Below, one piece after another: positions 20,196 to 28,773 of a stretch of 64,000 nt of DNA (within the stretch, counting starts at the first letter, position 1; each line of letters begins with the position of its first letter). This DNA is from Acidimicrobiales bacterium (GTDB lineage Bacteria; Actinomycetota; Acidimicrobiia; Acidimicrobiales; SZUA-35): the NCBI GenBank assembly GCA_013003535.1, contig JABDIY010000116.1:1-64000 (forward strand), in the 5' to 3' direction. Under the pieces are notes generated by a model. It was not told the DNA's origin, ran no database searches, and saw only the letters and a program-made list of their open reading frames with translations. The translations under genes and the position numbers were made by a program.

Positions 20196-21956
20196 CTACG
20201 ACGGTGCCGGCGTCGACCCGTGGAACGCTGGTCCCAAGCCAAGAACCCGGAGCGTGCCGATATACGCAGTCAGCGCCAACGGCCCCAAGATCAGAAGGGG
20301 CACTGGTGACGGCAGCCAGTTGGCCAGGAAGATTCTGACCGTCAGTGTGACCACGCCGACCACCGCCGCGCCGGCGGCGACGTTGATCACTATGCCGCTT
20401 TGCACCGAACCAGCGACGCCTTTCTTGAGGCGGCGCCGAAGGAGCGCAAATTCGGCCCAGCTGGCGAGAGCCGAGGCCAATCCCAGCCCGACGGGCCCGA
20501 GATGGTCAAAGAGCTGCGCCTCCCGAACCAATGGCGGTTGGGCCTCCCATACGGGCCAGTGGGGAAAGCCGTTCACCTCAATTGTGCCGCCCATGCCGTC
20601 GGCAACTTCCACGCCGAGCTCATCCATGGTTTCGATGACTGACTCCTGGGCCGATATTGCCGCGGCCCGTGGATCGAGATCGATGTCGGCAATCGCAAGA
20701 TGATCCAACTGGAGCATCAGGAAGAACCCGCTGAAGGCCACGATTGCGAGCCGGATGATCGAGATGCGAGCGGGACCCCGCACATCGCCGAGCGCGAAAA
20801 GCGCATTTTGGGTCACTCGGGCCTGCATCGCCGCCGGGAGCCCCAGAGCGAAGGCGGCGAGCGTGAGGCCGGTGACTCGCAACCCGGAATCTGACAAGGT
20901 CGCTAATGGAAGCAGCCGGTTCAGCCAGCCATAAAGCCCGTCGACCACGATCGGTGCCCCGAAGATGAGGATTGGCGTGACCACTCCGGTGGGAAGGAGG
21001 ACGCGTCGGATCCCAATTCTGACACGTCGAGCCACCGCCGCATCGAGAAGTCCAGAGCGCGATATTTCGGTCAGTTCGGCGGTGGCAACACTGAAGCCGA
21101 ACACCCCAATACTGATCAGGTAAAGGGGGGCCACCATGCCCAGCGTTGCAACCGCACCGGCCACCAGAAACGAAGCCAATGCCAGGTCGAGGAAACTGGA
21201 AAGCTGGATGACCCCACGAGCCGTGAGGGCTGGTACGAAACGTTTGAATACCTCGTCCACATACTTGCCCCGGGCCAGGGAAGGACGGAATCCCGGAACA
21301 AGTTGACGAACCGAGGGCCACTGAACGGCGAGTTGCAGGAAACTTCCCACAACCACCGCCCACGCCAGAACGTTTCGCACGTTGCTCTCGGAACTGAAAT
21401 CGGTGGCACCCTCGGGAATGTCAGCGAACAACAGGACGCCGATCAATGCCACGATCTGGGCACCGCTCCAGAGCATCGGAGCGGCATAAGGGAGGAAATA
21501 TTTCCTGTGGCTGTTGAGAATGCCGAGGCAGAGTGCCGATATCACGAGAAGTCCAGCGCCGGCGGCGGTAATTCGCGTGAGTTCTATGGCCCACTCATAC
21601 CGGTTTCCTGTCCACCGGCCCAGGGTGACAATCCAGACCAGCGGTCGGGCCAGAAGAATCGACAAGGCAACCAGGAGGGCGACCAGCACTGACAGGTGGC
21701 CGAGTATGCTGGTTGCCAGTCGCTGACTGTCTTGGTCATTGTCCTCCTCGACGAGCCGAGCGAAGACCGGGACAAAGCTGGCGGAAATGGCCCCCTCACC
21801 CAGCAGGTTCTGCAGCATGTTCGGCACTCGCATTGCGGCGCGGAACGCATCTGCTGAGATCGACCTACCGAGAATTGCCCCGATCAGGATTTCCCGCAAC
21901 AACCCGACGATTCGACTGGAGAAGATCCCGGCGGCAACGCGATTCGACCCGCTCAC
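20196..21956 (-). CDS. murJ: MurJ-type lipid II flippase (MviN family)
   Basis: A 586-residue protein with about 14 membrane segments, of the MOP superfamily that moves lipid II across the membrane. The N-terminal SSRIVGLLREILIGAILG and ADAFRAAMRVPNMLQNLLGEGAISASFVPVF are classic MurJ signatures. A hydrophilic insertion between late helices (QESVIETMDELGVEVADGMG, about residues 440-480) is unusual for the family. The GTG start has no clear ribosome site. The gene runs 34 bases after the CbxX-type gene and is probably co-transcribed with it. Confidence 0.88.
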   Translation of the reverse strand: MSGSNRVAAGIFSSRIVGLLREILIGAILGRSISADAFRAAMRVPNMLQNLLGEGAISASFVPVFARLVEEDNDQDSQRLATSILGHLSVLVALLVALSILLARPLVWIVTLGRWTGNRYEWAIELTRITAAGAGLLVISALCLGILNSHRKYFLPYAAPMLWSGAQIVALIGVLLFADIPEGATDFSSESNVRNVLAWAVVVGSFLQLAVQWPSVRQLVPGFRPSLARGKYVDEVFKRFVPALTARGVIQLSSFLDLALASFLVAGAVATLGMVAPLYLISIGVFGFSVATAELTEISRSGLLDAAVARRVRIGIRRVLLPTGVVTPILIFGAPIVVDGLYGWLNRLLPLATLSDSGLRVTGLTLAAFALGLPAAMQARVTQNALFALGDVRGPARISIIRLAIVAFSGFFLMLQLDHLAIADIDLDPRAAAISAQESVIETMDELGVEVADGMGGTIEVNGFPHWPVWEAQPPLVREAQLFDHLGPVGLGLASALASWAEFALLRRRLKKGVAGSVQSGIVINVAAGAAVVGVVTLTVRIFLANWLPSPVPLLILGPLALTAYIGTLRVLGLGPAFHGSTPAPS

Positions 21957-21990
21957 AAGGTGGCGTCCATGGAAGCGATGGTCTAACCCT

Positions 21991-23424
21991 TCACGACGTC
22001 AGGGAGTCGTGGCCGGGTTTCGGGGCAGGCGGCAGGTCGGCCGGGACCAGAAGCATCAGTTGGTCGTCAGTGGGATCGTCGATTTCGATGAGCCGGGTGG
22101 CGTGGCGGGCCACCATCGCCTCGAACAGATTGCGGGCCAGACGGCCGTTGCCGAAACCCTGACCGCGCTGATGTTTGCTGAACCATTCGGTGCAGGCTTC
22201 CTTCATCTCTTCGGACAGTGTGTATTTGCCCTTATTGCAGATCAGCTCCAAGATGGCCACCAACTCGTCGTTGCTGTAGTCCGGGAAGAGGATGGTCTTG
22301 GGGAACCGACTGGAGAACCCCGGGTTGGTGGAGACCAGTTGCGTCATTTCTTTGGGATACCCCGCGAGGATCACCACCATCGTGTCTCGCCGATCCTCCA
22401 CGTTTTTTACGATGGCGTCGATCGCTTCGCGACCGAAGTCCTTTTCGCCACCCCGGATGAGGCTGTATGCCTCGTCGATCAGAAGGACTCCACCGTCGGC
22501 CTTTTCGAAGACCTCGGTCACCTTGGTGGCCGTCTGACCCACAAAGCCGGCAACAAGTCCGCTGCGGTCGACCTCGGTCAGGTGGCCACGCTCCACCACG
22601 TCCAAGCTCCGATAGATCCGACTCAGCAACCGAGCGACCGTAGTCTTGCCCGTACCGGGATTGCCGCTGAAAACCAAGTGCTTGGTGCTGTCGATGACCG
22701 GGAGTTTCCGATCAGCGCGCATCTTCTGGACCCGAAGGAGGGCCGACAGGAGTCTCACCTCTTCCTTGACGGCCTCGAGACCTATCAACTGGTCGAGCTC
22801 CGCCAGGACGTCTTCGAGGGGTTCTTTTGGTTCTGGAGCTGGAGCATCTTGGCCCGGTTCCATCGCTTCGGCAGAGGGTGCGGGGCCGCCCGTTGCTGCC
22901 GCGGTGGCTCCCGCAGACGGCATGTTGTCACGCAGGAGCTTCTGAAACGCCACGATGGCTTTGAGCTCACTGTCCGAAGGGAAACGATCGAGGGAGCCGA
23001 CCATGTGCGCCAGCTTCATGGCCTCGTCGTAGTACGTCTGGGCCAACTGCGTGCCCCGCATTCGGTCAACCTGGGCGAGGACCGTAAATACTTCTGAGGG
23101 CTGCTCCAGCCAGGATCGCCGACCCGCCAATGCCCGTTCGGCCCTCATTTCGGCAGGGGTTGTGGTGGGCGGGAGCATGTCGAGTTTGCTGAACGTGGCG
23201 ATGAGCGGCCAGAGCTCGTCGTCGCTGAGGCGACTGTCCGAGTCCATGATTGCCGTTGCAAGGTTGTAGGCCTCGATCGGCACGTTTCGCTTGAGAACCT
23301 CGATGTTGGTTGTGGTTCCCGCCGCCGCCATCCGCATTGCCCCGCCAACCCGTTCAACGAATTGATCCACAGCGCGCGTTAGCCCTTTGTCCACTTTGCA
23401 AGCGTAGTTGCCCTGACACACCAC
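21991..23424 (-). CDS. CbxX/CfqX-type AAA+ ATPase with helical N-terminal region
   Basis: A 477-residue protein. The C-terminal half (about 205-470) is a CbxX/CfqX AAA+ domain, the family of rubisco activase CbbX, SpoVK and ESX EccA: Walker A GNPGTGKT, Walker B GVLLIDEAYSL, sensor region VVILAGYP and FSSRFPKTI. The N-terminal 180 residues are helical, with TerB-like wording (AYNLATAIMDSDSRLSDDELWPLIATF), and a Pro/Ala linker separates the halves. Rubisco and ESX genes are absent, so the substrate is unknown. It starts with GTG and diverges from moxR across a 43-base gap containing a palindrome. Confidence 0.8.
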   Translation of the reverse strand: MVCQGNYACKVDKGLTRAVDQFVERVGGAMRMAAAGTTTNIEVLKRNVPIEAYNLATAIMDSDSRLSDDELWPLIATFSKLDMLPPTTTPAEMRAERALAGRRSWLEQPSEVFTVLAQVDRMRGTQLAQTYYDEAMKLAHMVGSLDRFPSDSELKAIVAFQKLLRDNMPSAGATAAATGGPAPSAEAMEPGQDAPAPEPKEPLEDVLAELDQLIGLEAVKEEVRLLSALLRVQKMRADRKLPVIDSTKHLVFSGNPGTGKTTVARLLSRIYRSLDVVERGHLTEVDRSGLVAGFVGQTATKVTEVFEKADGGVLLIDEAYSLIRGGEKDFGREAIDAIVKNVEDRRDTMVVILAGYPKEMTQLVSTNPGFSSRFPKTILFPDYSNDELVAILELICNKGKYTLSEEMKEACTEWFSKHQRGQGFGNGRLARNLFEAMVARHATRLIEIDDPTDDQLMLLVPADLPPAPKPGHDSLTS

Positions 23425-23427
23425 TCG

Positions 23428-23458
23428 TTGACTAGGGAGTCAAGTCAGGCGGTATCGT
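23428..23458 (+). promoter_or_regulatory. moxR promoter overlapping an inverted repeat
   Basis: TTGACT (23428-23433) and TATCGT (23453-23458) resemble -35 and -10 boxes with a 19-base spacer; the -10 ends 9 bases before the moxR ATG. The -35 is one arm of a perfect inverted repeat, TTGACT-AGGG-AGTCAA (23428-23443), lying in the short gap to the divergent CbxX-type gene. A repressor or activator bound there could control both. Confidence 0.45.
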
Positions 23459-23467
23459 CGACGAGAT

Positions 23468-24352
23468 ATGAGTGAGCGTTTTGCCTCCGTTGATGCTGTC
23501 AGAGTAGGACTTCGGGCCGTCGATTATCTTGCCGATGACTCCATCGCCGGGGTTACGTTCCTTGCGGATCGGTTGGAGAAGCCGGTCATGATCGAAGGCC
23601 CAGCCGGAACGGGCAAGACCCAGCTGGCGAAATCAGTAGCCGAGATGCTGGGTGCCCGACTCATCCGTCTCCAGTGTTATGAAGGGCTCGACGAGGCCAA
23701 GGCGCTTTATGAGTGGAACTACAAGAAACAGTTGCTACGCATCCAGGCTGAAGACGAGGGAGCCAGTTGGGATGACGTGCAGAACGACATCTTTTCCGAC
23801 GAATTCCTCCTCGAACGACCGCTGCTCGAGGCGATCCGAGCGGAGGATCCGGTCGTGCTCCTCATCGATGAGGTCGATCGAGTGGAGATGGAGACAGAAG
23901 CGCTCTTGCTGGAAATCCTCAGCGACTACCAAGTCTCCATTCCCGAGCTGGGAACCCTTACCGCCAACCAGATCCCATTGGTCTTCCTCACTTCCAACAA
24001 CACCCGCGAACTCTCCGAGGCGCTGAAGCGCCGCTGTTTGTTCCTGCACCTCGACTACCCCACCATGGAACGGGAAAAAGAAATTGTTCTCACCAAGGTG
24101 CCCGATATCAACGATCACCTCGCCGATCAAGTTGCCCGGATCGTCCGAAGCATCCGGACCATGGAGCTGAAGAAACACCCCAGCGTTTCCGAAACGCTCG
24201 ACTGGGCCAGGACTCTTCTCATTCTCGGCAAGAACTCGATCTCTGAAGAAGACGCAAACCAAACTCTCAACATCCTGCTGAAGTATCAAAGCGACATAGA
24301 GAAGGTCAGCAAAGACTTCAGCACCAATTCCGCTGCTCATTTCGCTACCTGA
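23468..24352 (+). CDS. MoxR-family AAA+ ATPase (CoxD-like)
   Basis: A 294-residue ATPase with Walker A EGPAGTGKTQLAKSVAE, Walker B VVLLIDEVDRVEMETEALLLEIL and sensor FLTSNNTRELSEALKRRC. The family acts as chaperones that load metals or assemble complexes, always with a VWA partner. It is closest in wording to CoxD of carbon monoxide dehydrogenase clusters, but no coxMSL genes are present. The VWA partner follows 14 bases downstream. The family is clear; the client enzyme is not known. Confidence 0.88.
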   Translation: MSERFASVDAVRVGLRAVDYLADDSIAGVTFLADRLEKPVMIEGPAGTGKTQLAKSVAEMLGARLIRLQCYEGLDEAKALYEWNYKKQLLRIQAEDEGASWDDVQNDIFSDEFLLERPLLEAIRAEDPVVLLIDEVDRVEMETEALLLEILSDYQVSIPELGTLTANQIPLVFLTSNNTRELSEALKRRCLFLHLDYPTMEREKEIVLTKVPDINDHLADQVARIVRSIRTMELKKHPSVSETLDWARTLLILGKNSISEEDANQTLNILLKYQSDIEKVSKDFSTNSAAHFAT

Positions 24353-24366
24353 GCTGGCTTCGTGCC

Positions 24367-25839
24367 ATGACTGACACCGACCAAAACCTGCCGCTGTTCG
24401 AGTTGATCGAAGGTTTCGTAGTAGAACTGCGATCAGCCGGGCTTCCCGTGTCACTCGTGGAAAACATCGACGCCATCGAGGCGGCAAAGGAGATCCCGCT
24501 CGCTGACCGAGACGCATTCAAGTATGCGCTCGCCGCGACCTTGGTGAAGAACCAGTCGCACTGGAAGACGTTCGAGACATTGTTCGAGGTGTACTTCTCC
24601 ATTCGTGGCGCCGAGTATCTCCTCGATCCGGATGCCGATAACCCCTTCGGTGAGCTCGACCTCGACATGGATGAGATGGAAGGGCAGGGTGAGCAGCCTC
24701 CCGGCCAGGGCGGCCAAGGGGGCAGTTCCATGACCCCGGAAGAAATGGCCGAGATGCTCTTCCAGGCCATGCTCCATTCGGACCAGACGCTGATGCGGGC
24801 CATCGCCAAACAAGCGGTGAAACGGTTCGCCGGGATGGAACCCGGTCGGCCCGTCGGTGGCACCTATTACCTCTATCGCACGCTCCGGAATCTTGACCTG
24901 GACGGCGTGATCGACCGGCTGATGGAGCAGGCGGCACAGCAGCTGGGGAAAGAACGTCTGGAAGGGTTGGACGAACGGTTGGCCCGAGACGAATTCAATG
25001 ACCGGGTCGAAGCCATGAAGAAAGAAATCGAAGCCGAAATCCGGCGTCGGCTGGTCGCTGATCGAGGCGCCGAGGCGATGGCCAAAACACTACGCAAACC
25101 ACTTCCCGAGGACGTCGACTTCATGCACGCCAGCCGTGAGGAGATGGCCAAAATCAAACAGGCCATCTATCCACTCACCCGCAAGTTGGCGGTACGACTA
25201 GCGCGGAAGAGGAAACACAAGCGCAAAGGTGCCTTGGATTTCCGTCGCACCGTTCGGGCGTCGCTGAGTTATGGCGGCGTTCCGGCCGAGCCGCGATTCA
25301 GGAACCCTCATCCCGCCAAGCCCGAGATCATGGTCATCGCCGACATCTCCGGCTCGGTCGCGGCGTTCGCCCGCTTCACGCTGCACCTCGTGTATGCCAT
25401 ATCCGGGCAGTTCTCCAAGGTTCGGAGCTTCGTCTTCATCGACGGGCTCGATGAGGTCACCCACTTCTTCGACAAGACCGATGACATCAACCAGGCCGTC
25501 CACCGAGTGAACACCGAGGCCGACGTTGTGTGGGTCGACGGCCATTCCGATTACGGCCACGCTTTTGAAGTGTTCTGGGACAAGTTCGGAAGCCAGATCA
25601 CGCCCAAGACCACCGTCCTCATACTGGGTGACGCTCGAAACAACTATCACGCTTCGCAGAGTTGGATCGTGAAGGAAGTGGAAAAGAAGGCGCGGAAAGT
25701 CTTCTGGCTGAACCCCGAACCGAAGGCCTACTGGAACACCGGCGACAGCATCGTCGGAGAGTACGCCCAGTTCACCAACGGTCTCTTCGAAGTACGCACC
25801 CTCCGGCAGCTCGAGAAGTTCGTCGACAACCTTGCCTGA
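24367..25839 (+). CDS. VWA-domain protein, CoxE-like
   Basis: A 490-residue protein. The N-terminal half is helical and charged, with a Gly/Gln-rich stretch (GQGEQPPGQGGQGG, about residues 110-125). The C-terminal half is a von Willebrand A domain with the metal-site motif DISGS at 326-330 and a conserved HSDYGHAF segment. CoxE-like proteins pair with MoxR/CoxD ATPases in metal insertion or complex maturation. The gene belongs to an apparent moxR-coxE-MFS transcription unit. With no molybdenum hydroxylase nearby, the target is unknown. Confidence 0.85.
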   Translation: MTDTDQNLPLFELIEGFVVELRSAGLPVSLVENIDAIEAAKEIPLADRDAFKYALAATLVKNQSHWKTFETLFEVYFSIRGAEYLLDPDADNPFGELDLDMDEMEGQGEQPPGQGGQGGSSMTPEEMAEMLFQAMLHSDQTLMRAIAKQAVKRFAGMEPGRPVGGTYYLYRTLRNLDLDGVIDRLMEQAAQQLGKERLEGLDERLARDEFNDRVEAMKKEIEAEIRRRLVADRGAEAMAKTLRKPLPEDVDFMHASREEMAKIKQAIYPLTRKLAVRLARKRKHKRKGALDFRRTVRASLSYGGVPAEPRFRNPHPAKPEIMVIADISGSVAAFARFTLHLVYAISGQFSKVRSFVFIDGLDEVTHFFDKTDDINQAVHRVNTEADVVWVDGHSDYGHAFEVFWDKFGSQITPKTTVLILGDARNNYHASQSWIVKEVEKKARKVFWLNPEPKAYWNTGDSIVGEYAQFTNGLFEVRTLRQLEKFVDNLA

Positions 25840-25842
25840 CCG

Positions 25843-27180
25843 ATGAGCGACGAGCACGCCGCGCTCCGCGATATTCCAAGGAAGCTGTGGGCGTATCTCC
25901 TGTCGCGCCTACTTGACACAGCCGCCACATCCGGGCTGGTGTTCATCGTTGGCAAGCAGATCTACGACATGACCGAGGGTCGGCCCGAAGAACAGCGTCT
26001 GCTGTACCTCGGCTATCTGGGCCTGGTTCAGTTCATCCCGACCTTCGTATTCGCACCATTCGCCGGTTCACTGGCCGACCGATTCGATCGTCGTCTCGTC
26101 AGCGCCGGGGGCGCAGCGATCTACGCCCTCCTGGCGATGGCCTTGTATGCCTATGTGCGAACCGATCCGACGGCGCTAGCCCCGATCTATGTTCTGATGG
26201 CAGTCCAGGGGACCACCGAGGCATTCCAACGGCCGGCGGCCCGCGCATTGCCGATGGACCTTTCTCCGGAAACCCTCATCACCCGAGTTATGGCGCTGAA
26301 TGCCGCATCGTGGCAGACCGGTGCCATTGTTGGACCGGTCCTGGCCGGCTTCCTCTTCGCTACCGCCATCGCGCTGCCGTATCTGGTGTTCACCGCGATG
26401 TTCGCCGTCGCCACCATCTCGTTACTGGCCATACCTCCAACCGAGGTGGAGCGCCTGAAAACCGACCGGCGAGGTGGCGGGCAGGCCATCCGGGATGCAA
26501 TCGAGGGGTTTCGATTCATCCGCAAAACCCCGGTCCTCGGCGCCGCCATCTCACTGGATCTCTTCGCGGTGCTTTTTGGCGGCGCCGTAGCCTTGCTTCC
26601 CGCAATCGCTGACGAGCGTTTGGGTGTTGACGCGGTAGGTCTTGGCTGGCTTCGCGCCGCGATCAGCATCGGTGCCGCCAGCGTCACCCTCACCCTGGCA
26701 GCCCGGCCGTTGAGCCGTCGCGTCGGACCGATTCTGCTGTGGTCCGTAGCGGTTTTCGGCGCTGGGACGATCGTGCTCGGCATCACCCGCAATTTTGTTG
26801 TAGCCATGATTGCCCTGCTGGTGTTGGGAGGTGCCGACTCGGTCAGCGTTTTCATTCGCTCCACCCTGGTTCCGTTGGCCACTCCGGAGAACATGCGTGG
26901 GCGAGTTCTGGCTCTGGAAAATGTCTTCATCGGCGCCAGCAACGAACTTGGCGGATTCGAGTCCGGAGCCACCGGAGCCCTGTTCGGTCTCGTGGGCGCC
27001 GTTATCTTTGGTGGCGCTGCGACGCTTGGAGTCGTGGCGGTCTTCGCCTTCGTCTTCCCCGCCCTCCGCCACGTGGACAGCTTTAGCGACGTGCGCAAGA
27101 CCGTAACTCCTGCCCTAATTCCCTCTGTAATTCCCTCCGGGGGCCGTTCAGACGCCACGGAGGCTCCGCCTTCGGCCTGA
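25843..27180 (+). CDS. Major facilitator superfamily transporter
   Basis: A 445-residue protein with about 12 membrane helices. The FAPFAGSLADRFDRR loop between helices 2 and 3 is the MFS signature, in the form seen in the EntS/MFS_3 exporter group. The gene starts 3 bases after the VWA gene, so it is probably in the same operon. The substrate cannot be told. The C-terminal 30 residues are cytoplasmic and Pro/Ser-rich, and their DNA contains one copy of an 18-base repeat found again downstream. Confidence 0.82.
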   Translation: MSDEHAALRDIPRKLWAYLLSRLLDTAATSGLVFIVGKQIYDMTEGRPEEQRLLYLGYLGLVQFIPTFVFAPFAGSLADRFDRRLVSAGGAAIYALLAMALYAYVRTDPTALAPIYVLMAVQGTTEAFQRPAARALPMDLSPETLITRVMALNAASWQTGAIVGPVLAGFLFATAIALPYLVFTAMFAVATISLLAIPPTEVERLKTDRRGGGQAIRDAIEGFRFIRKTPVLGAAISLDLFAVLFGGAVALLPAIADERLGVDAVGLGWLRAAISIGAASVTLTLAARPLSRRVGPILLWSVAVFGAGTIVLGITRNFVVAMIALLVLGGADSVSVFIRSTLVPLATPENMRGRVLALENVFIGASNELGGFESGATGALFGLVGAVIFGGAATLGVVAVFAFVFPALRHVDSFSDVRKTVTPALIPSVIPSGGRSDATEAPPSA

Positions 27181-27242
27181 GTCAAGGCCTTGCGGTGAGT
27201 TTCGGCTCGGACTGCAAAGGGCGTCCCTCCGGGGGCCGTTCA
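27133..27242. repeat. 18-base direct repeat at the MFS gene end
   Basis: The sequence ccctccgggggccgttca occurs at 27133-27150, inside the end of the MFS gene, and again at 27225-27242, in the gap before the converging aroG gene. The rest of the gap (27181-27336) holds no gene and no clear terminator. Confidence 0.6.
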
Positions 27243-27336
27243 AGTGAAGGTGGCAGCTGAGGTTGGCGGGAGGGCGTTCTGGCAGAGGAGGTTGGCGCCA
27301 GCGCGGTTTTGGGCTGCCAGTTGGGCTTGGCGCGAT

Positions 27337-28668
27337 TTACTGCAGGAGTTCGGCTACTCGGAACGCCAGTTCGATCCCCTGGCTAGCGTTGAGGCGCGGG
27401 TCGCACATCGTCTCATAGCGCTTGCTCAGGTCAGTGGTTTCAACCACTGACGCTCCGCCAACACATTCGGTCACGTCGTCGCCGGTGACTTCTACGTGGA
27501 TGCCACCGGGATGCGTGCCCGCTTCCTTGTGGGCGGAGAAGAATCCTGCCACTTCCGCAACGACATGTTCGAAGTCACGGGTTTTGTGCCCGGAGTCGGC
27601 CGTGAAGGTGTTGCCATGCATTGGATCGCAGGCCCAGACCACCGGATGGCCCGATTCGCGGACAGCTTTGAGTAACGGCGGCAATCCTTCGGCTACGCCC
27701 TGATGGCCCATACGGCTGATGAGCGTGAGACGACCGGGGGAGCGGTCTGGGTCGAGTGCGTCGCACAGGGCAACGACCTCGTCGGGAGTTGCAGTGGGGC
27801 CGATCTTGCAGCCGATCGGGTTGTGGATCCCTCGGAAGAACTCGACATGGGCCCCATCGAGTTTCCGGGTCCTTTCACCGATCCAGACCATGTGGGCCGA
27901 ACAGTTGTACCAGTCTCCGGTAAGGGAGTCCTTGCGGGTGAGGGCTTCTTCGTATTGAAGAATGAGCGCCTCGTGGCTAGTGAAAAAATCGGCCTCATGG
28001 ATTTCGGGGTGGTGCGACGAGATACCGGCGGCTTCCATGAAACGCAGGGCGCGGGTGATCTCGTCACCGAGCTGGGCATACCGTTGACCCGACGGGCTCT
28101 GGGCCACGAACTCCGAGTTCCACGTATTGACCCGATGGAGATCGGCGAACCCCCCTTTGGTGAATGCTCGAAGCAGATTCAACGTGGAGGCGCTCTGGTT
28201 GTAGGCATGGAGCAGACGTTCGGGGTTGGGGCGACGGTCCGCGTCGGAGAAGGGAAGATCATTGACCATGTGACCCAAGAAGCTCGGCAGTTCGGTCCCA
28301 TCGACCGTCTCGGTGGGGTTTGAGCGCGGCTTGGCGAACTGCCCGGCGATCCGACCAACCTTGATAGCTGGCACCCCCGAGGAATAGGTGAGTACGACAG
28401 CCATCTGGAGTATGACTTTGAGTTTGTCCCGGATCTGGTCGGCGTTGAATCCGTCGAAGCTTTCGGCACAATCACCGGCCTGGAGAAGGAAAGCCTCCCC
28501 ACGGCTCACCTTGGCCAGTCGCTGGCGAAGATCTCGGGTTTCCCCGGCGAACACCAGCGGTGGGACCGTAGAGAGAGTCTTTTCGACGCGGTCGAGTTGA
28601 TCCTGCTCTGGCCAAAGGGGCTGCTGCAGCGCCTCAAAGGTACGCCAGGAGTCGGGAGTCCAATTCAT
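27337..28668 (-). CDS. aroG: Class II 3-deoxy-7-phosphoheptulonate (DAHP) synthase
   Basis: Condenses phosphoenolpyruvate and erythrose 4-phosphate, the first step of the shikimate pathway. The 443-residue protein matches the plant/mycobacterial class II type from end to end: QAGDCAESFDG, VGRIAGQFAKPRSNPTE, SHHPEIHEADFFTSHEALILQYE, HNPIGCKIGPT, SRMGHQ and WACDPMHGNT. The metal-site cysteine sits in AGDCAES. The start is the ATG at 28668, with TAGACT 8 bases upstream. Confidence 0.95.
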   Translation of the reverse strand: MNWTPDSWRTFEALQQPLWPEQDQLDRVEKTLSTVPPLVFAGETRDLRQRLAKVSRGEAFLLQAGDCAESFDGFNADQIRDKLKVILQMAVVLTYSSGVPAIKVGRIAGQFAKPRSNPTETVDGTELPSFLGHMVNDLPFSDADRRPNPERLLHAYNQSASTLNLLRAFTKGGFADLHRVNTWNSEFVAQSPSGQRYAQLGDEITRALRFMEAAGISSHHPEIHEADFFTSHEALILQYEEALTRKDSLTGDWYNCSAHMVWIGERTRKLDGAHVEFFRGIHNPIGCKIGPTATPDEVVALCDALDPDRSPGRLTLISRMGHQGVAEGLPPLLKAVRESGHPVVWACDPMHGNTFTADSGHKTRDFEHVVAEVAGFFSAHKEAGTHPGGIHVEVTGDDVTECVGGASVVETTDLSKRYETMCDPRLNASQGIELAFRVAELLQ

Positions 28669-28676
28669 GGGAGCAA

Positions 28677-28682
28677 AGTCTA
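28677..28682 (-). promoter_or_regulatory. -10 box close to the aroG start
   Basis: On the minus strand TAGACT ends 8 bases before the aroG ATG, which implies a very short or absent leader. Confidence 0.42.
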
Positions 28683-28716
28683 GTGGCGTGTTCTACCGAC
28701 TTTCCCCCAGCGCTGA

Positions 28717-28753
28717 CCCCAAAACGCAAGAATGGCCGCCCGAAGGCGGCCAT
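28717..28753 (-). terminator. Rho-independent terminator of the sigma factor gene
   Basis: On the minus strand ATGGCCGCC and GGCGGCCAT form a 9-bp stem with a TTCG loop, followed by TCTTGCGTTTT. It starts 20 bases after the sigma factor stop and separates it from aroG. The stem-loop design is the same as that after pspA. Confidence 0.82.
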
Positions 28754-28773
28754 CCTCGAACAGAGCGGTGGGT

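Noticed and set aside
21991-23424. CbbX rubisco activase
   Set aside because: The AAA+ domain is of that family, but no rubisco genes are present and the N-terminal region is unlike CbbX.
23468-25839. Carbon monoxide dehydrogenase accessory operon
   Set aside because: CoxD-like and CoxE-like genes are present, but the catalytic coxM, coxS and coxL genes are absent. The pair is a general MoxR-VWA module.
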